DNA of 6,485 nt from Nitrospirota bacterium (GTDB taxonomy: Bacteria > Nitrospirota > UBA9217): positions 1-6,485 of the forward strand of contig JAAXXJ010000171.1 in assembly GCA_013334545.1 (NCBI GenBank), read 5' to 3'. Made by a program: the position numbers and the translations under genes. Below, piece by piece: positions 1 through 6,459 of the stretch. The notes below the pieces were generated by a model. That model saw only the letters and a list, made by a program, of their open reading frames with translations, was not told where the DNA came from and did not search any database. Position 1 is the stretch's first letter. Every line of letters begins with the position of its first letter.

Positions 1-2
1 GT

Positions 3-803
3 TTCGACCGCGATAGGCAGGAGATCCAGGAGCACCTCGAACAGTCGCCGGTGATGCAGGGCAGCGACCTGCACCATATCATGGAGGAAGCGAGCCAATT
101 CCTGGCGAAGCTTTCCCACCATACCGGTGTGGTGGTGGCACCGACGGAGCCTGAGGGAACGCTGAAGCACATTGAGTTCGTCCGGCTCCGTGGCAAACAG
201 GTGCTGATAATCTTTGTAACGAACACGGGCACGGTGCTGAACAAGCTGATCGAGCTTGACGAAGTAATCTCGCAGCACGAACTGAACTCCTTCAGCTCCT
301 ATCTCGATGAGGAGCTTGAGCACTATGCCTTCACCGACGTCCGCCAGCGCCTCCGGGAAAGGCTCAGGGAGGAAAAGGCGCTCCTGGTGGGCCTGCTGGA
401 GCAAACCTATAAGGCGAGCAAGGAGGTCCGCGAGCGCGACGCAGAACAAGTGTTCATCGGAGGCGCCTCTCAGATCTTCGAGACGCCGGAATTCGCCGAT
501 GTGGAAAAGATGCGGTCGCTCTTTCGCGCCTTCGAGGACAAGTACAAGCTCATCACGCTCCTCGACAAGACCGCTGCAGCCGAGGGCATCAAGGTCTTTA
601 TTGGCTCGGAGAACCCGTTCTTCGACATGCAGGGGTGCAGTCTTGTCGTCGGCAGCTACCAGGCGGGGAACGTGGTCGGGACCCTGGGTGTCATAGGGCC
701 GGTGCGCATGCAGTATAAGCAGGTGATCCAGGTGGTGGACTATACGTCTCGGCTGCTTTCCCGCATCCTTGACGAGCGACTGCAAAGGGGCATCGAGCGA
801 TGA
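3..803 (+). CDS. hrcA: Heat-inducible transcription repressor HrcA (5'-truncated by window edge)
   Basis: HrcA binds the CIRCE inverted repeat and represses class I heat-shock operons (groE, dnaK); in studied species its activity depends on GroEL. The frame is open from base 3, where the first full codon reads FDRDRQEIQEHLEQ, so the gene starts upstream. The visible 266 residues are roughly three quarters of the usual ~340-350. The N-terminal winged-helix DNA-binding domain is missing, while the GAF-like and C-terminal dimerisation parts are present. Diagnostic stretches are SQFLAKLSHHTGVVVAP at fragment residues ~31-47 and LGVIGPVRMQYKQVIQVVDY near the C-terminus, a hallmark of the family. 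GTG/ATG codons at 51-56 are internal and not the true start. The stop codon overlaps the grpE start (ATGA), indicating translational coupling. Family assignment is firm; DNA binding cannot be judged from this fragment. Confidence 0.95.
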   Translation, partial: FDRDRQEIQEHLEQSPVMQGSDLHHIMEEASQFLAKLSHHTGVVVAPTEPEGTLKHIEFVRLRGKQVLIIFVTNTGTVLNKLIELDEVISQHELNSFSSYLDEELEHYAFTDVRQRLRERLREEKALLVGLLEQTYKASKEVRERDAEQVFIGGASQIFETPEFADVEKMRSLFRAFEDKYKLITLLDKTAAAEGIKVFIGSENPFFDMQGCSLVVGSYQAGNVVGTLGVIGPVRMQYKQVIQVVDYTSRLLSRILDERLQRGIER

Positions 804-1477
804 CCAAAAAGCATAGGAACGAGCCTTTGGATCCCGAGCTTGACCCGGAGCTGCCTCCTGACCAGGGTGTGTCCGACGAAGAGCCCCAACGTCTGGCCCA
901 GGTCGCGGAGGAAGAAGAGGCCGCAAGCAGTCTTGCCAAGGAGATCGAGAACCTCGCGATCGCCCTGGACCAGAAGACAAAAGAGGCGGCTGAGGCCAAT
1001 GAAAAGTATCTTCGCACCTATGCGGACTTCGAGAACTACCGGAAGCGTATGCAGCGCGACCAGGCGGATTTCAGGAAGTACGCTAATGAGCAGATGGCCC
1101 TTGAACTGCTGACGGTCATCGACCATCTCAGTTTGGCCATCAAGCATGCGAACGAGGCCGGCGGCGGAGAGGGTCTGCAGCAAGGCGTGGAAATGGTCCA
1201 CAAGCAGTTCCGTGACGTGCTGGAAAAGTTCGGGATCGTACCCTTCAAGGCCCAGGGCGAGCCGTTTGATCCAGCCATGCATGATGCCGTGATGCAGGTG
1301 GAGACGGCAGATGCTCCTGAGAACACGGTCGTGCAGGTATTCCAGGAAGGGTACCGGTACCACGAAAAGGTACTGCGGCATGCCAAGGTCGGCGTCTCGA
1401 AGAGACCGGCCGAAGCGGCAGGTGAGCCGCCTTTGGCCGCAGCGGAAGATCATACTGACGCGGACATGGAAAACTGA
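800..1477 (+). CDS. grpE: Nucleotide exchange factor GrpE
   Basis: GrpE is the cytoplasmic co-chaperone that releases ADP from DnaK and so resets its cycle; it also acts as a thermosensor in studied species. The 225-residue product has an acidic, low-complexity N-terminus (DPELDPELPP at 11-20, then DEEP and EEEE runs). A long heptad-rich helix at about 35-105 includes YLRTYADFENYRKRMQRD (70-87), the typical GrpE dimerisation coiled coil. The C-terminal beta domain bears the family signature from PFDPAMHDAVMQVE (155-168) through EGYRYHEKVLRHAKVGVSK (183-201). An acidic tail follows, ending DADMEN. Length is slightly above the usual 190-210 because of both tails. The ATG overlaps the hrcA stop by four bases, and AAAGGGG at 784-790 with a 9-nt spacer supports this start. 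It is probably translationally coupled to hrcA and cotranscribed with dnaK. Confidence 0.97.
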   Translation: MTKKHRNEPLDPELDPELPPDQGVSDEEPQRLAQVAEEEEAASSLAKEIENLAIALDQKTKEAAEANEKYLRTYADFENYRKRMQRDQADFRKYANEQMALELLTVIDHLSLAIKHANEAGGGEGLQQGVEMVHKQFRDVLEKFGIVPFKAQGEPFDPAMHDAVMQVETADAPENTVVQVFQEGYRYHEKVLRHAKVGVSKRPAEAAGEPPLAAAEDHTDADMEN

Positions 1478-1580
1478 GAGAGAAAAGGTACCGGGCGGCA
1501 TGGCGCGGAAATCACCATGGTCCCTGCCGGCTCACCGCCCTTAATGTTCATACGAAGGATAACTGAAGGAGGATAGTACT
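1478..1580 (+). other. grpE-dnaK spacer with imperfect stem-loop; no CIRCE
   Basis: This 103-bp non-coding gap contains GGGCGG (1493-1498) opposite CCGCCC (1535-1540). Stacked directly inside is CATGG (1499-1503) against CCATG (1515-1519), leaving a 15-nt bulge on the 3' side. No T-run follows (the next bases are TTAATG), so it is not an intrinsic terminator. A role in mRNA processing or stability would be inference. I found neither a CIRCE operator nor a convincing promoter, so dnaK is most simply read as cotranscribed with hrcA-grpE. Confidence 0.4.
1565..1572 (+). promoter_or_regulatory. Strong Shine-Dalgarno sequence of dnaK
   Basis: GAAGGAGG lies 8 nt upstream of the dnaK ATG. It is a near-perfect complement of the 16S rRNA 3' end and fixes the start at 1581. 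It is clearly stronger than the site in front of dnaJ, which fits DnaK being made in excess of its partners. Confidence 0.85.
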
Positions 1581-3497
1581 ATGGGTAAAGTCATTGGGAT
1601 CGATCTGGGCACAACGAACTCTTGCGTTGCCGTGATGGAGGGCGGCGAGCCGGTTGTGATCGCAAATTCGGAGGGCAGCAGGACCACGCCATCGGTCGTG
1701 GCAATCACCGAGAGTGGCGAGCGGCTGGTCGGGCAGATCGCGAAACGGCAGTCCATCACGAACCCCGACAACACGATCTTCTCCATCAAGCGGCTCATCG
1801 GCCGCAAGTACGATTCGGTCGAGGTGCAGGAGGCCATGAAGCACCTGCCGTATAAGATCGTGAAGGCGGCGAACGGCGATGCCCACGTCGAGGTCCGCGG
1901 CAAGGTCTACAGCCCGGCCGAGATCTCTGCCATGATCCTGCAGAAGATGCGGCAGACCGCCGAGGACTATCTGGGTGAGAAGGTGACCGACGCTGTCGTG
2001 ACGGTACCGGCCTACTTCAACGATAGTCAACGCCAGGCCACGAAGGACGCGGGCAGGATCGCGGGCCTGAACGTGCTGCGCATCATCAACGAGCCCACGG
2101 CGGCATCGCTTGCCTACGGGCTGGACAAACGGAAGGACGAGACCATCGCGGTCTATGACCTGGGCGGCGGCACGTTCGACATTTCCATTCTGGAGCTGGG
2201 GGAAGGCGTGTTCGAGGTGAAGTCCACAAACGGCGACACCTTCCTCGGCGGAGACGACTTCGATGAACGGGTCATCAATTGGCTCGCGGACTCGTTCATG
2301 AAGGACTCCGGGATCGATCTCCGGAAGGACAAGATGGCGCTCCAGCGGCTGAAGGAGGCTGCGGAAAAGGCAAAGATCGAGCTGTCAACGGTGGCGGAGA
2401 CCGAGATTAATCTGCCGTTCATTACGGCGGATGCCACGGGTCCGAAGCATCTGCTGTACAAGCTGCCCCGGTCCAAGTTCGAGCAGCTCGTCGACGACCT
2501 CGTGACGAGGAGCATCGAGCCCGTGAAGAAGGCGCTCGGCGACGCTGGAAAATCCACCGAACAGATCAACGAAGCGGTCATGGTGGGCGGTATGACGCGC
2601 ATGCCCCGGGTGATCGCCGCGGTGAAGGAGTTCTTCAAAAAGGAGCCGCATCGCGGCGTGAACCCCGACGAGGTCGTGGCCGTCGGCGCCGCCATCCAGG
2701 GGGCAGTCCTGACCGGCCAGGTGAAGGACGTCCTGCTTCTCGACGTGACACCGCTGTCCCTGGGCATCGAGACCCTGGGCGGTGTGGCCACCCGGCTTAT
2801 CGAGCGGAACACCACCATCCCGACCAAGAAGAGCCAGATATTCTCCACAGCGTCGGACAATCAGACAGCGGTGTCGATCCACGTGGTGCAGGGCGAACGT
2901 GAGATGGCCGGGGACAATAAGACCCTGGGCCGCTTCGAGCTGGTAGGCATCCCGCCGGCGCCGCGCGGCCTGCCGCAGATCGAGGTGACATTCGACATTG
3001 ACGCAAACGGCATCGTTCATGTCACCGCCAAGGACCTGGGAACCGGCCGCGAGCAGTCCATCAAGATCACGGCATCCTCCGGCATGAGCAAGGAAGAGAT
3101 CGACAAGGCGTTGAAGGAGTCCGAGGCGCATGCCGCCGAGGACAAGAAAAAGAAGGAACTGGCCGAGGCCCGGAACGATGCGGACACCCTCATTTATTCC
3201 GTGGAGAAGTCCATCGTTGACTTCGGCGCCAAACTGAGCGAAGCGGAAAAGTCCGACATTCGGAAGGCCATCGAGGCGACCAAAGAGGTGAAGGACAAGA
3301 ACGACGTCGAGGCCATCAAGAAGGCCGTGGCCGACCTCTCCAAGGCGTCCCATAAGATCGCTGAAGAGGTCTACACCAAGATGAACCGGGAGCAGGGGCC
3401 GGGCGGTACGACCACAGGGACAGCGGGCGGCGGCTCAAAGCCAGAGGAGAAGGTCGTCGACGCCGAGTTCGAGGAAGTGGACAAGGACAAGAAGTAA
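1581..3497 (+). CDS. dnaK: Molecular chaperone DnaK (Hsp70)
   Basis: DnaK is the cytoplasmic ATP-dependent Hsp70 that binds exposed hydrophobic segments of client proteins, working with DnaJ and GrpE. The 638 residues match the family length. The ATPase domain (about 1-382) shows the phosphate-1 motif IGIDLGTTNS (5-14), K70, E171 in NEPTAASLAYG, the phosphate-2 motif VYDLGGGTFDISIL (191-204, with T198 at the conserved autophosphorylation position), and VMVGGMTRMP (333-342). The interdomain linker DVLLLDVTPLS (383-393) leads into the substrate-binding beta domain, with FDIDANGIVHVTAKD at 471-485. A helical lid follows from about 505, then a Gly/Thr-rich stretch (607-618) and the tail VVDAEFEEVDKDKK. 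The segment around 77-105 is the insert typical of Gram-negative-type DnaK. All key residues are intact. A strong intrinsic terminator follows the gene. Confidence 0.99.
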   Translation: MGKVIGIDLGTTNSCVAVMEGGEPVVIANSEGSRTTPSVVAITESGERLVGQIAKRQSITNPDNTIFSIKRLIGRKYDSVEVQEAMKHLPYKIVKAANGDAHVEVRGKVYSPAEISAMILQKMRQTAEDYLGEKVTDAVVTVPAYFNDSQRQATKDAGRIAGLNVLRIINEPTAASLAYGLDKRKDETIAVYDLGGGTFDISILELGEGVFEVKSTNGDTFLGGDDFDERVINWLADSFMKDSGIDLRKDKMALQRLKEAAEKAKIELSTVAETEINLPFITADATGPKHLLYKLPRSKFEQLVDDLVTRSIEPVKKALGDAGKSTEQINEAVMVGGMTRMPRVIAAVKEFFKKEPHRGVNPDEVVAVGAAIQGAVLTGQVKDVLLLDVTPLSLGIETLGGVATRLIERNTTIPTKKSQIFSTASDNQTAVSIHVVQGEREMAGDNKTLGRFELVGIPPAPRGLPQIEVTFDIDANGIVHVTAKDLGTGREQSIKITASSGMSKEEIDKALKESEAHAAEDKKKKELAEARNDADTLIYSVEKSIVDFGAKLSEAEKSDIRKAIEATKEVKDKNDVEAIKKAVADLSKASHKIAEEVYTKMNREQGPGGTTTGTAGGGSKPEEKVVDAEFEEVDKDKK

Positions 3498-3512
3498 TAC
3501 CGCATGATGCGC

Positions 3513-3563
3513 GAGGATAGCAGGGAACGCGCGGGAACACCGCCGAACTGCTATCCTCTTTTT
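3513..3563 (+). terminator. Intrinsic terminator after dnaK
   Basis: GAGGATAGCAG (3513-3523) is perfectly complementary to CTGCTATCCTC (3548-3558), an 11-bp stem followed immediately by TTTTT (3559-3563). The 24-nt interior contains a smaller nested stem, GCGG (3531-3534) with CCGC (3540-3543). It starts 15 nt after the dnaK stop. Stem perfection plus the U-tract make it a good Rho-independent terminator. It would end or attenuate transcription before dnaJ. Confidence 0.85.
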
Positions 3564-3723
3564 ACTTGAGCGCGATTTGACCACAGAGGCATGGCCGCGG
3601 GCCGCTCTGAGCGTATTAAAAGCGCTGCTGTTGATCGCTGATTTCCCAAGAAATCGACCAATGAATAGAGCCTGCGTTCATTGCTTGTATCTGCGATTTA
3701 GTCGGGTCTGATCGAAAGGTATT
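3564..3723 (+). other. Structured dnaJ leader region
   Basis: This is the 160-nt non-coding stretch between the dnaK terminator and dnaJ. It holds a run of short inverted repeats: CAGAG/CTCTG (3584-3588 with 3605-3609) enclosing GGCC/GGCC (3593-3596 with 3600-3603); GATTTC-CCAA-GAAATC (3640-3655); and CAATGAA-N11-TTCATTG (3659-3683). A hairpin with strands 3694-3701 and 3708-3714, containing one G-U pair and one bulged T, ends directly against the Shine-Dalgarno. I see no convincing -35/-10 pair and no sigma-32-type promoter. Whether dnaJ is transcribed by read-through or from a cryptic promoter cannot be decided here. Confidence 0.45.
3715..3719 (+). promoter_or_regulatory. Weak, close-spaced ribosome binding site of dnaJ
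   Basis: AAAGG lies only 4 nt before the dnaJ ATG. It is a shorter and closer match than the dnaK and pfk sites. It abuts the 3' strand of a potential hairpin (3694-3714), so access could be affected by leader folding; that last point is inference. Confidence 0.55.
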
Positions 3724-4842
3724 ATGGCGAAAGATCTTTACGAACTGCTGGGCGTGCACAGGAACGCCACCGAAGCTGACCTCAAGAAATCCTACCGGAA
3801 ACTGGCCCACCAGTACCACCCCGACAAGAACCCCGGCGACAAGGCCTCGGAGGAGAAGTTCAAGGAGATCAGCCATGCCTACGAGGTCCTCTCGGACCCT
3901 GAAAAGCGGGTCTATTACGACCAGTACGGAGTAGCCCCCGGCACGCAGGGCGCAGGCCCTGGCGGGTTCGGCGCAGGCGCGGGAATGGGTGACATCTTCG
4001 GCGATATCTTCGGCGAATTTTTCGGAGGAGGGGGACGCGGCCGGACCCGGGCTGTTGCCGGTGAAGACCTTCGCTATAATCTGACCATCAGCTTCGCCGA
4101 TGCCGCCTCCGGCACCTCGACCAAGATCCGCGTTCCGCGGTGGGAGCGCTGCGAGGCCTGCGATGGGAGCGGCGCCAAAACGAAGGACAGCATCGGCACA
4201 TGTGCCAATTGCCGGGGAACCGGCCAGATCCGCATGCAGCAGGGATTCTTCAGCATTACCCGCACCTGCTCGCGCTGCGGCGGCGAAGGCAAAGTGATCA
4301 CCGACCCCTGCACCGTCTGCAGGGGGAGAAAGCGCGTGGAACGCGAGCGCACGTTGTCCGTCAAGATCCCCGGCGGTGTGGAGACCGGGAACACCATCCG
4401 ACTGTCCGGCGAGGGCGAGCTGGGAGAGTACGGGGGGCCTCCTGGCGACCTCTACATCTACCTGACGGTCGAGGAGCACCCGCTCTTCAGGCGGGAGGGG
4501 CAGGACATCGTCCTCGACATCCCCATCAGCTTCTCCCAGGCCGCCCTGGGTACGGAGCTCGAGGTACCCACGCTGAACGGGACAGAAAAGCTCAAGGTGC
4601 CGGCCGGCACCCAGCCGGGCCATACCTTCCGGCTCCGCGGCAAAGGATTCCCGCACCTCAGGGGAGCGGGCTCCGGCGACCAGCTCTGCCGGGTCTTGGT
4701 GGAGGTCCCGACTAAACTTACGTCGAAACAAAAGGAACTGCTCAAAGAGTTCGACTGCCTTTCCAAAGAGGACTGCACGCCTCTCACCAAGGGCTTCTTC
4801 GACAAGGTAAAGGAGATCTTCGGGGACAAGGCGGCAAAATGA
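3724..4842 (+). CDS. dnaJ: Co-chaperone DnaJ (Hsp40, type I)
   Basis: DnaJ delivers unfolded proteins to DnaK and stimulates its ATPase. The 372 residues show all type I domains. The J domain spans 1-68, with the catalytic HPD at 32-34 and YEVLSDPEKR at 53-62. The Gly/Phe-rich region (about 73-105) carries DIFGDIFGEFFGGG. The zinc-finger domain has four cysteine motifs: CEACDGSG (143-150), CANCRGTG (160-167), CSRCGGEG (182-189) and CTVCRGRK (196-203). The client-binding beta domains run from about 208 to 330, followed by a C-terminal dimerisation helix. The fourth zinc motif has Lys in place of the last Gly, but all eight cysteines are present. The ATG is supported by AAAGG 4 nt upstream and by the J-domain start MAKDLYELLGV. 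A terminator separates it from dnaK, so its expression may be partly uncoupled from the rest of the cluster. Confidence 0.98.
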   Translation: MAKDLYELLGVHRNATEADLKKSYRKLAHQYHPDKNPGDKASEEKFKEISHAYEVLSDPEKRVYYDQYGVAPGTQGAGPGGFGAGAGMGDIFGDIFGEFFGGGGRGRTRAVAGEDLRYNLTISFADAASGTSTKIRVPRWERCEACDGSGAKTKDSIGTCANCRGTGQIRMQQGFFSITRTCSRCGGEGKVITDPCTVCRGRKRVERERTLSVKIPGGVETGNTIRLSGEGELGEYGGPPGDLYIYLTVEEHPLFRREGQDIVLDIPISFSQAALGTELEVPTLNGTEKLKVPAGTQPGHTFRLRGKGFPHLRGAGSGDQLCRVLVEVPTKLTSKQKELLKEFDCLSKEDCTPLTKGFFDKVKEIFGDKAAK

Positions 4843-4857
4843 TCCAAGAGGATCATT
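4838..4857 (+). other. Perfect hairpin spanning the dnaJ stop codon
   Basis: AATGATCC (4838-4845), loop AAGA, GGATCATT (4850-4857) form an 8-bp perfect stem that includes the dnaJ TGA stop (4840-4842). No T-run follows, so it is not a standard intrinsic terminator. It could mark or protect the transcript 3' end, which is inference. A second possible stem, CGGG/CCCG (4859-4862 with 4875-4878), follows directly. Confidence 0.5.
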
Positions 4858-5105
4858 GCGGGAAGCTTCCGTTGCCCGTGAACGCACCATGAATAAAGAT
4901 CATGGAACCATACGTCTCTGTATCTGACCGTCATTACGCCATGCCAGCATGCTCAAGCCCGGCGCACAGGGGCCCCCCTCAGCCCGAATCCCGAGCACCG
5001 GAATTCGGTTGTTGCCATTGATCGGTGGAATAACAGTATGCTCTCCTGCGGCACTGCTTCTCGTCAGGAAACGATCCGCACAGCATCCGCTTCTTTCGTA
5101 ACCAT

Positions 5106-5121
5106 ATCATTGAATCATTGA
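5106..5121 (+). repeat. Tandem 8-bp direct repeat overlapping the pfk -35
   Basis: ATCATTGA occurs twice head to tail (5106-5113 and 5114-5121). The second copy overlaps the TTGACA -35 hexamer (5118-5123). It could be a protein-binding site next to the promoter, or chance. Confidence 0.5.
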
Positions 5122-5146
5122 CATGTCCGGGCCGTTTTGTTAAAGT
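5118..5146 (+). promoter_or_regulatory. Putative sigma-70-type promoter for pfk
   Basis: A consensus -35 TTGACA (5118-5123) is separated by 17 nt from TAAAGT (5141-5146), which matches TATAAT at 4 of 6 positions. A start near 5153 would give a leader of about 60 nt. An alternative -10, TACAAT (5179-5184), sits directly after the palindrome TGACGGTCA but has no -35 at the right distance, so it would need an activator. This is a sequence-only prediction. Confidence 0.5.
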
Positions 5147-5203
5147 TGCCGCGTCACCGCAGGAAATGCTGACGGTCATACAATAATTCATTCTGTTCTC
5201 GAT

Positions 5204-5210
5204 GGGGAGG
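5204..5210 (+). promoter_or_regulatory. Ribosome binding site of pfk
   Basis: GGGGAGG lies 5 nt upstream of the ATG at 5216 and supports that start. The protein then begins directly with the expected first beta strand, KLAVVVGGGPAPG. Confidence 0.75.
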
Positions 5211-5215
5211 CAGGC

Positions 5216-6451
5216 ATGGCAGGCAAGCTCGCGGTAGTGGTCGGCGGCGGTCCGGCGCCCGGGATCAACGGCGTGATCAGCGCGGTCACGTTCGAAGCGT
5301 CAAAACAGGGGCTTGAGGTGATCGGTATCTACGATGGCTTCAAGTGGCTTTCCAAGGGCGACACGTCACAGATCGTGGACCTGAATCCCGAGGACATCTC
5401 GCGCATTCATATGCGCGGCGGGTCCATCATCCGCACCTCGCGGGAGAACCCAACGAAAGATCCCGCCAAGATGGCAAACGTCATAAAGGCCCTGACGGAA
5501 CTGAACGTCAAGTATCTCGTGACCATCGGCGGCGATGACACCGCGTTCACGGCCACGCAGGTCGAGAAAGCAGCGGACGGGAAGATCGCGGTCTGCCACG
5601 TTCCCAAGACCATCGACAACGACCTTCCACTCCCTCACGGTGTCCCGACCTTCGGGTTCGAGACCGCACGGCAGCTCGGTTCGCAGCTGGTGGAGAACCT
5701 GATGGAGGACGCCCAGACCGCATTCCGGTGGTACTTCATCGTGGCCATGGGCCGTTCGGCAGGCCATCTGGCGCTCGGCATGGGCATGGGCGCGGGCGCC
5801 ACGCTGACGCTTATCCCTGAGGAACTCGGCAACAAAATATCATGGAAGAAGGTCGTGGCCATCCTCACAGGGGCCATGATCAAGCGGCTGGTGCTCGGAA
5901 GGAACCACGGCGTAGCGGTGATCGCCGAGGGCATCGCCATTCGCTTTGATCCCGAGGAGATGACGATCCTGAAGGACGTTCCGCGGGATGAGCACGGGAA
6001 CATCAGGCTTGCCGAGATCCCGCTGGCCGACATGCTGAAGCAGCATGTGCTCCAGGAGCTGGCCTCCCTGGGCCTCAAGATGACCATTATCGGCAAGGAC
6101 GTCGGCTACGAGCTCCGTTGCAATCCGCCGATCTCCTCTGACCGGGAGTATACGCGCTACCTCGGCTTCAGCGCGGTAAAGTTCCTGGTCAATGGCGGAT
6201 CCGGCGCGATGATCATGCTAAAGGACGGCAAGAGCATACCCATCAAGTTCGCCGACCTCATCGACCCTGCAACGAAAAAGACGAGGATCCGCACCGTAGA
6301 GATCGACTCGGATGAATACCACATGGCGCGGCGCTACATGATCAGGCTGGAGAAGGAAGACCTTGAAGGCGAGATGCTCCGGAAGCTTGCCGAGGCCGTC
6401 AAGATGAAGCCCGAGGACTTCAAGAAGCGTTTTGCGATCGCCGTGGAATAG
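5216..6451 (+). CDS. 6-phosphofructokinase, probably pyrophosphate-dependent
   Basis: This is a PfkA-superfamily cytoplasmic enzyme that phosphorylates fructose 6-phosphate to fructose 1,6-bisphosphate in glycolysis. Visible motifs are GGGPAPGIN (10-18, phosphate-donor loop), MRGGSIIRTSR (66-76), IGGDDT (104-109), PKTIDND (130-136, catalytic base D134), MGRSAGHLAL (178-187), E238 in IAEG, and GYELRCNPPISSDREY (297-312), which holds the substrate-binding region. Two positions set the phosphoryl donor in this family: ATP enzymes have Gly in GGDG and PGTIDND, while pyrophosphate enzymes have Asp and Lys. Here they are D108 and K131, predicting pyrophosphate use and a reversible reaction. At 411 residues it is longer than the ~320-residue E. 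coli-type ATP enzyme. It has its own promoter candidate and ribosome binding site, so it appears to be a separate unit from the chaperone genes. Family is certain; the donor is inferred from residues. Confidence 0.93.
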   Translation: MAGKLAVVVGGGPAPGINGVISAVTFEASKQGLEVIGIYDGFKWLSKGDTSQIVDLNPEDISRIHMRGGSIIRTSRENPTKDPAKMANVIKALTELNVKYLVTIGGDDTAFTATQVEKAADGKIAVCHVPKTIDNDLPLPHGVPTFGFETARQLGSQLVENLMEDAQTAFRWYFIVAMGRSAGHLALGMGMGAGATLTLIPEELGNKISWKKVVAILTGAMIKRLVLGRNHGVAVIAEGIAIRFDPEEMTILKDVPRDEHGNIRLAEIPLADMLKQHVLQELASLGLKMTIIGKDVGYELRCNPPISSDREYTRYLGFSAVKFLVNGGSGAMIMLKDGKSIPIKFADLIDPATKKTRIRTVEIDSDEYHMARRYMIRLEKEDLEGEMLRKLAEAVKMKPEDFKKRFAIAVE

Positions 6452-6459
6452 AAAAACCA

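Larger units (their letters stand above)
4843..5215 (+). other. Non-coding dnaJ-pfk intergenic region
   Basis: This is 373 bp without a credible gene on either strand. It contains several small inverted repeats: GGAAGCTTCC (4861-4870), CCATGA-N7-TCATGG (4887-4905), GGGGCCCC (4969-4976), and CCGAATCC (4984-4991) opposite GGAATTCGG (5000-5008, one bulged A). The palindrome TGACNGTCA appears near each end (4925-4933 and 5170-5178). The 3' part carries the likely pfk promoter. I see no tRNA, known riboswitch, or clear terminator with a U-tract. It most likely holds the dnaJ 3' end and the pfk control region. Confidence 0.5.

Noticed and set aside
51..56. GTG/ATG at 51-56 as a true start of the first gene
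   Set aside because: The frame is open upstream to the window edge with HrcA-like sequence, and the resulting protein would lack the DNA-binding domain.
740..1501. 253-codon minus-strand open frame opposite grpE
   Set aside because: It covers all of grpE and crosses into hrcA; there is no plausible product, and the long shadow is expected from the codon bias.
2385..3353. 322-codon minus-strand open frame opposite dnaK
   Set aside because: It is fully inside a complete DnaK gene, shows no recognisable motif, and is typical of a GC-rich shadow frame.
3565..3600. Possible heat-shock sigma promoter before dnaJ (CTTGAG at 3565-3570, TTGACC at 3577-3582)
   Set aside because: No matching -10 element (CCCCAT-type or TATAAT-type) lies at an acceptable distance downstream of either hexamer.
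4140..4715. 191-codon plus-strand frame inside dnaJ
   Set aside because: It is an out-of-frame shadow rich in Arg/Pro/Gly/His, with no start signal and no family resemblance.
3616..4890. 424-codon open frame on the minus strand opposite dnaJ
   Set aside because: It mirrors dnaJ codon bias on the opposite strand. The translation is low-complexity and family-less, and the + strand frame is an unmistakable DnaJ.
4984..5014. Stem CCGAATCC/GGAATTCGG as a dnaJ terminator
   Set aside because: The 3' side continues GGTTGTTGCC with no continuous T-run, it has a bulge, and it lies about 140 bp past the dnaJ stop; too weak to call a terminator.
4979..5191. 70-codon minus-strand frame in the dnaJ-pfk gap
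   Set aside because: The composition is random-looking, with clusters of Cys and Arg and no domain. I could not support it as a gene, although it is the only frame of note in this gap.
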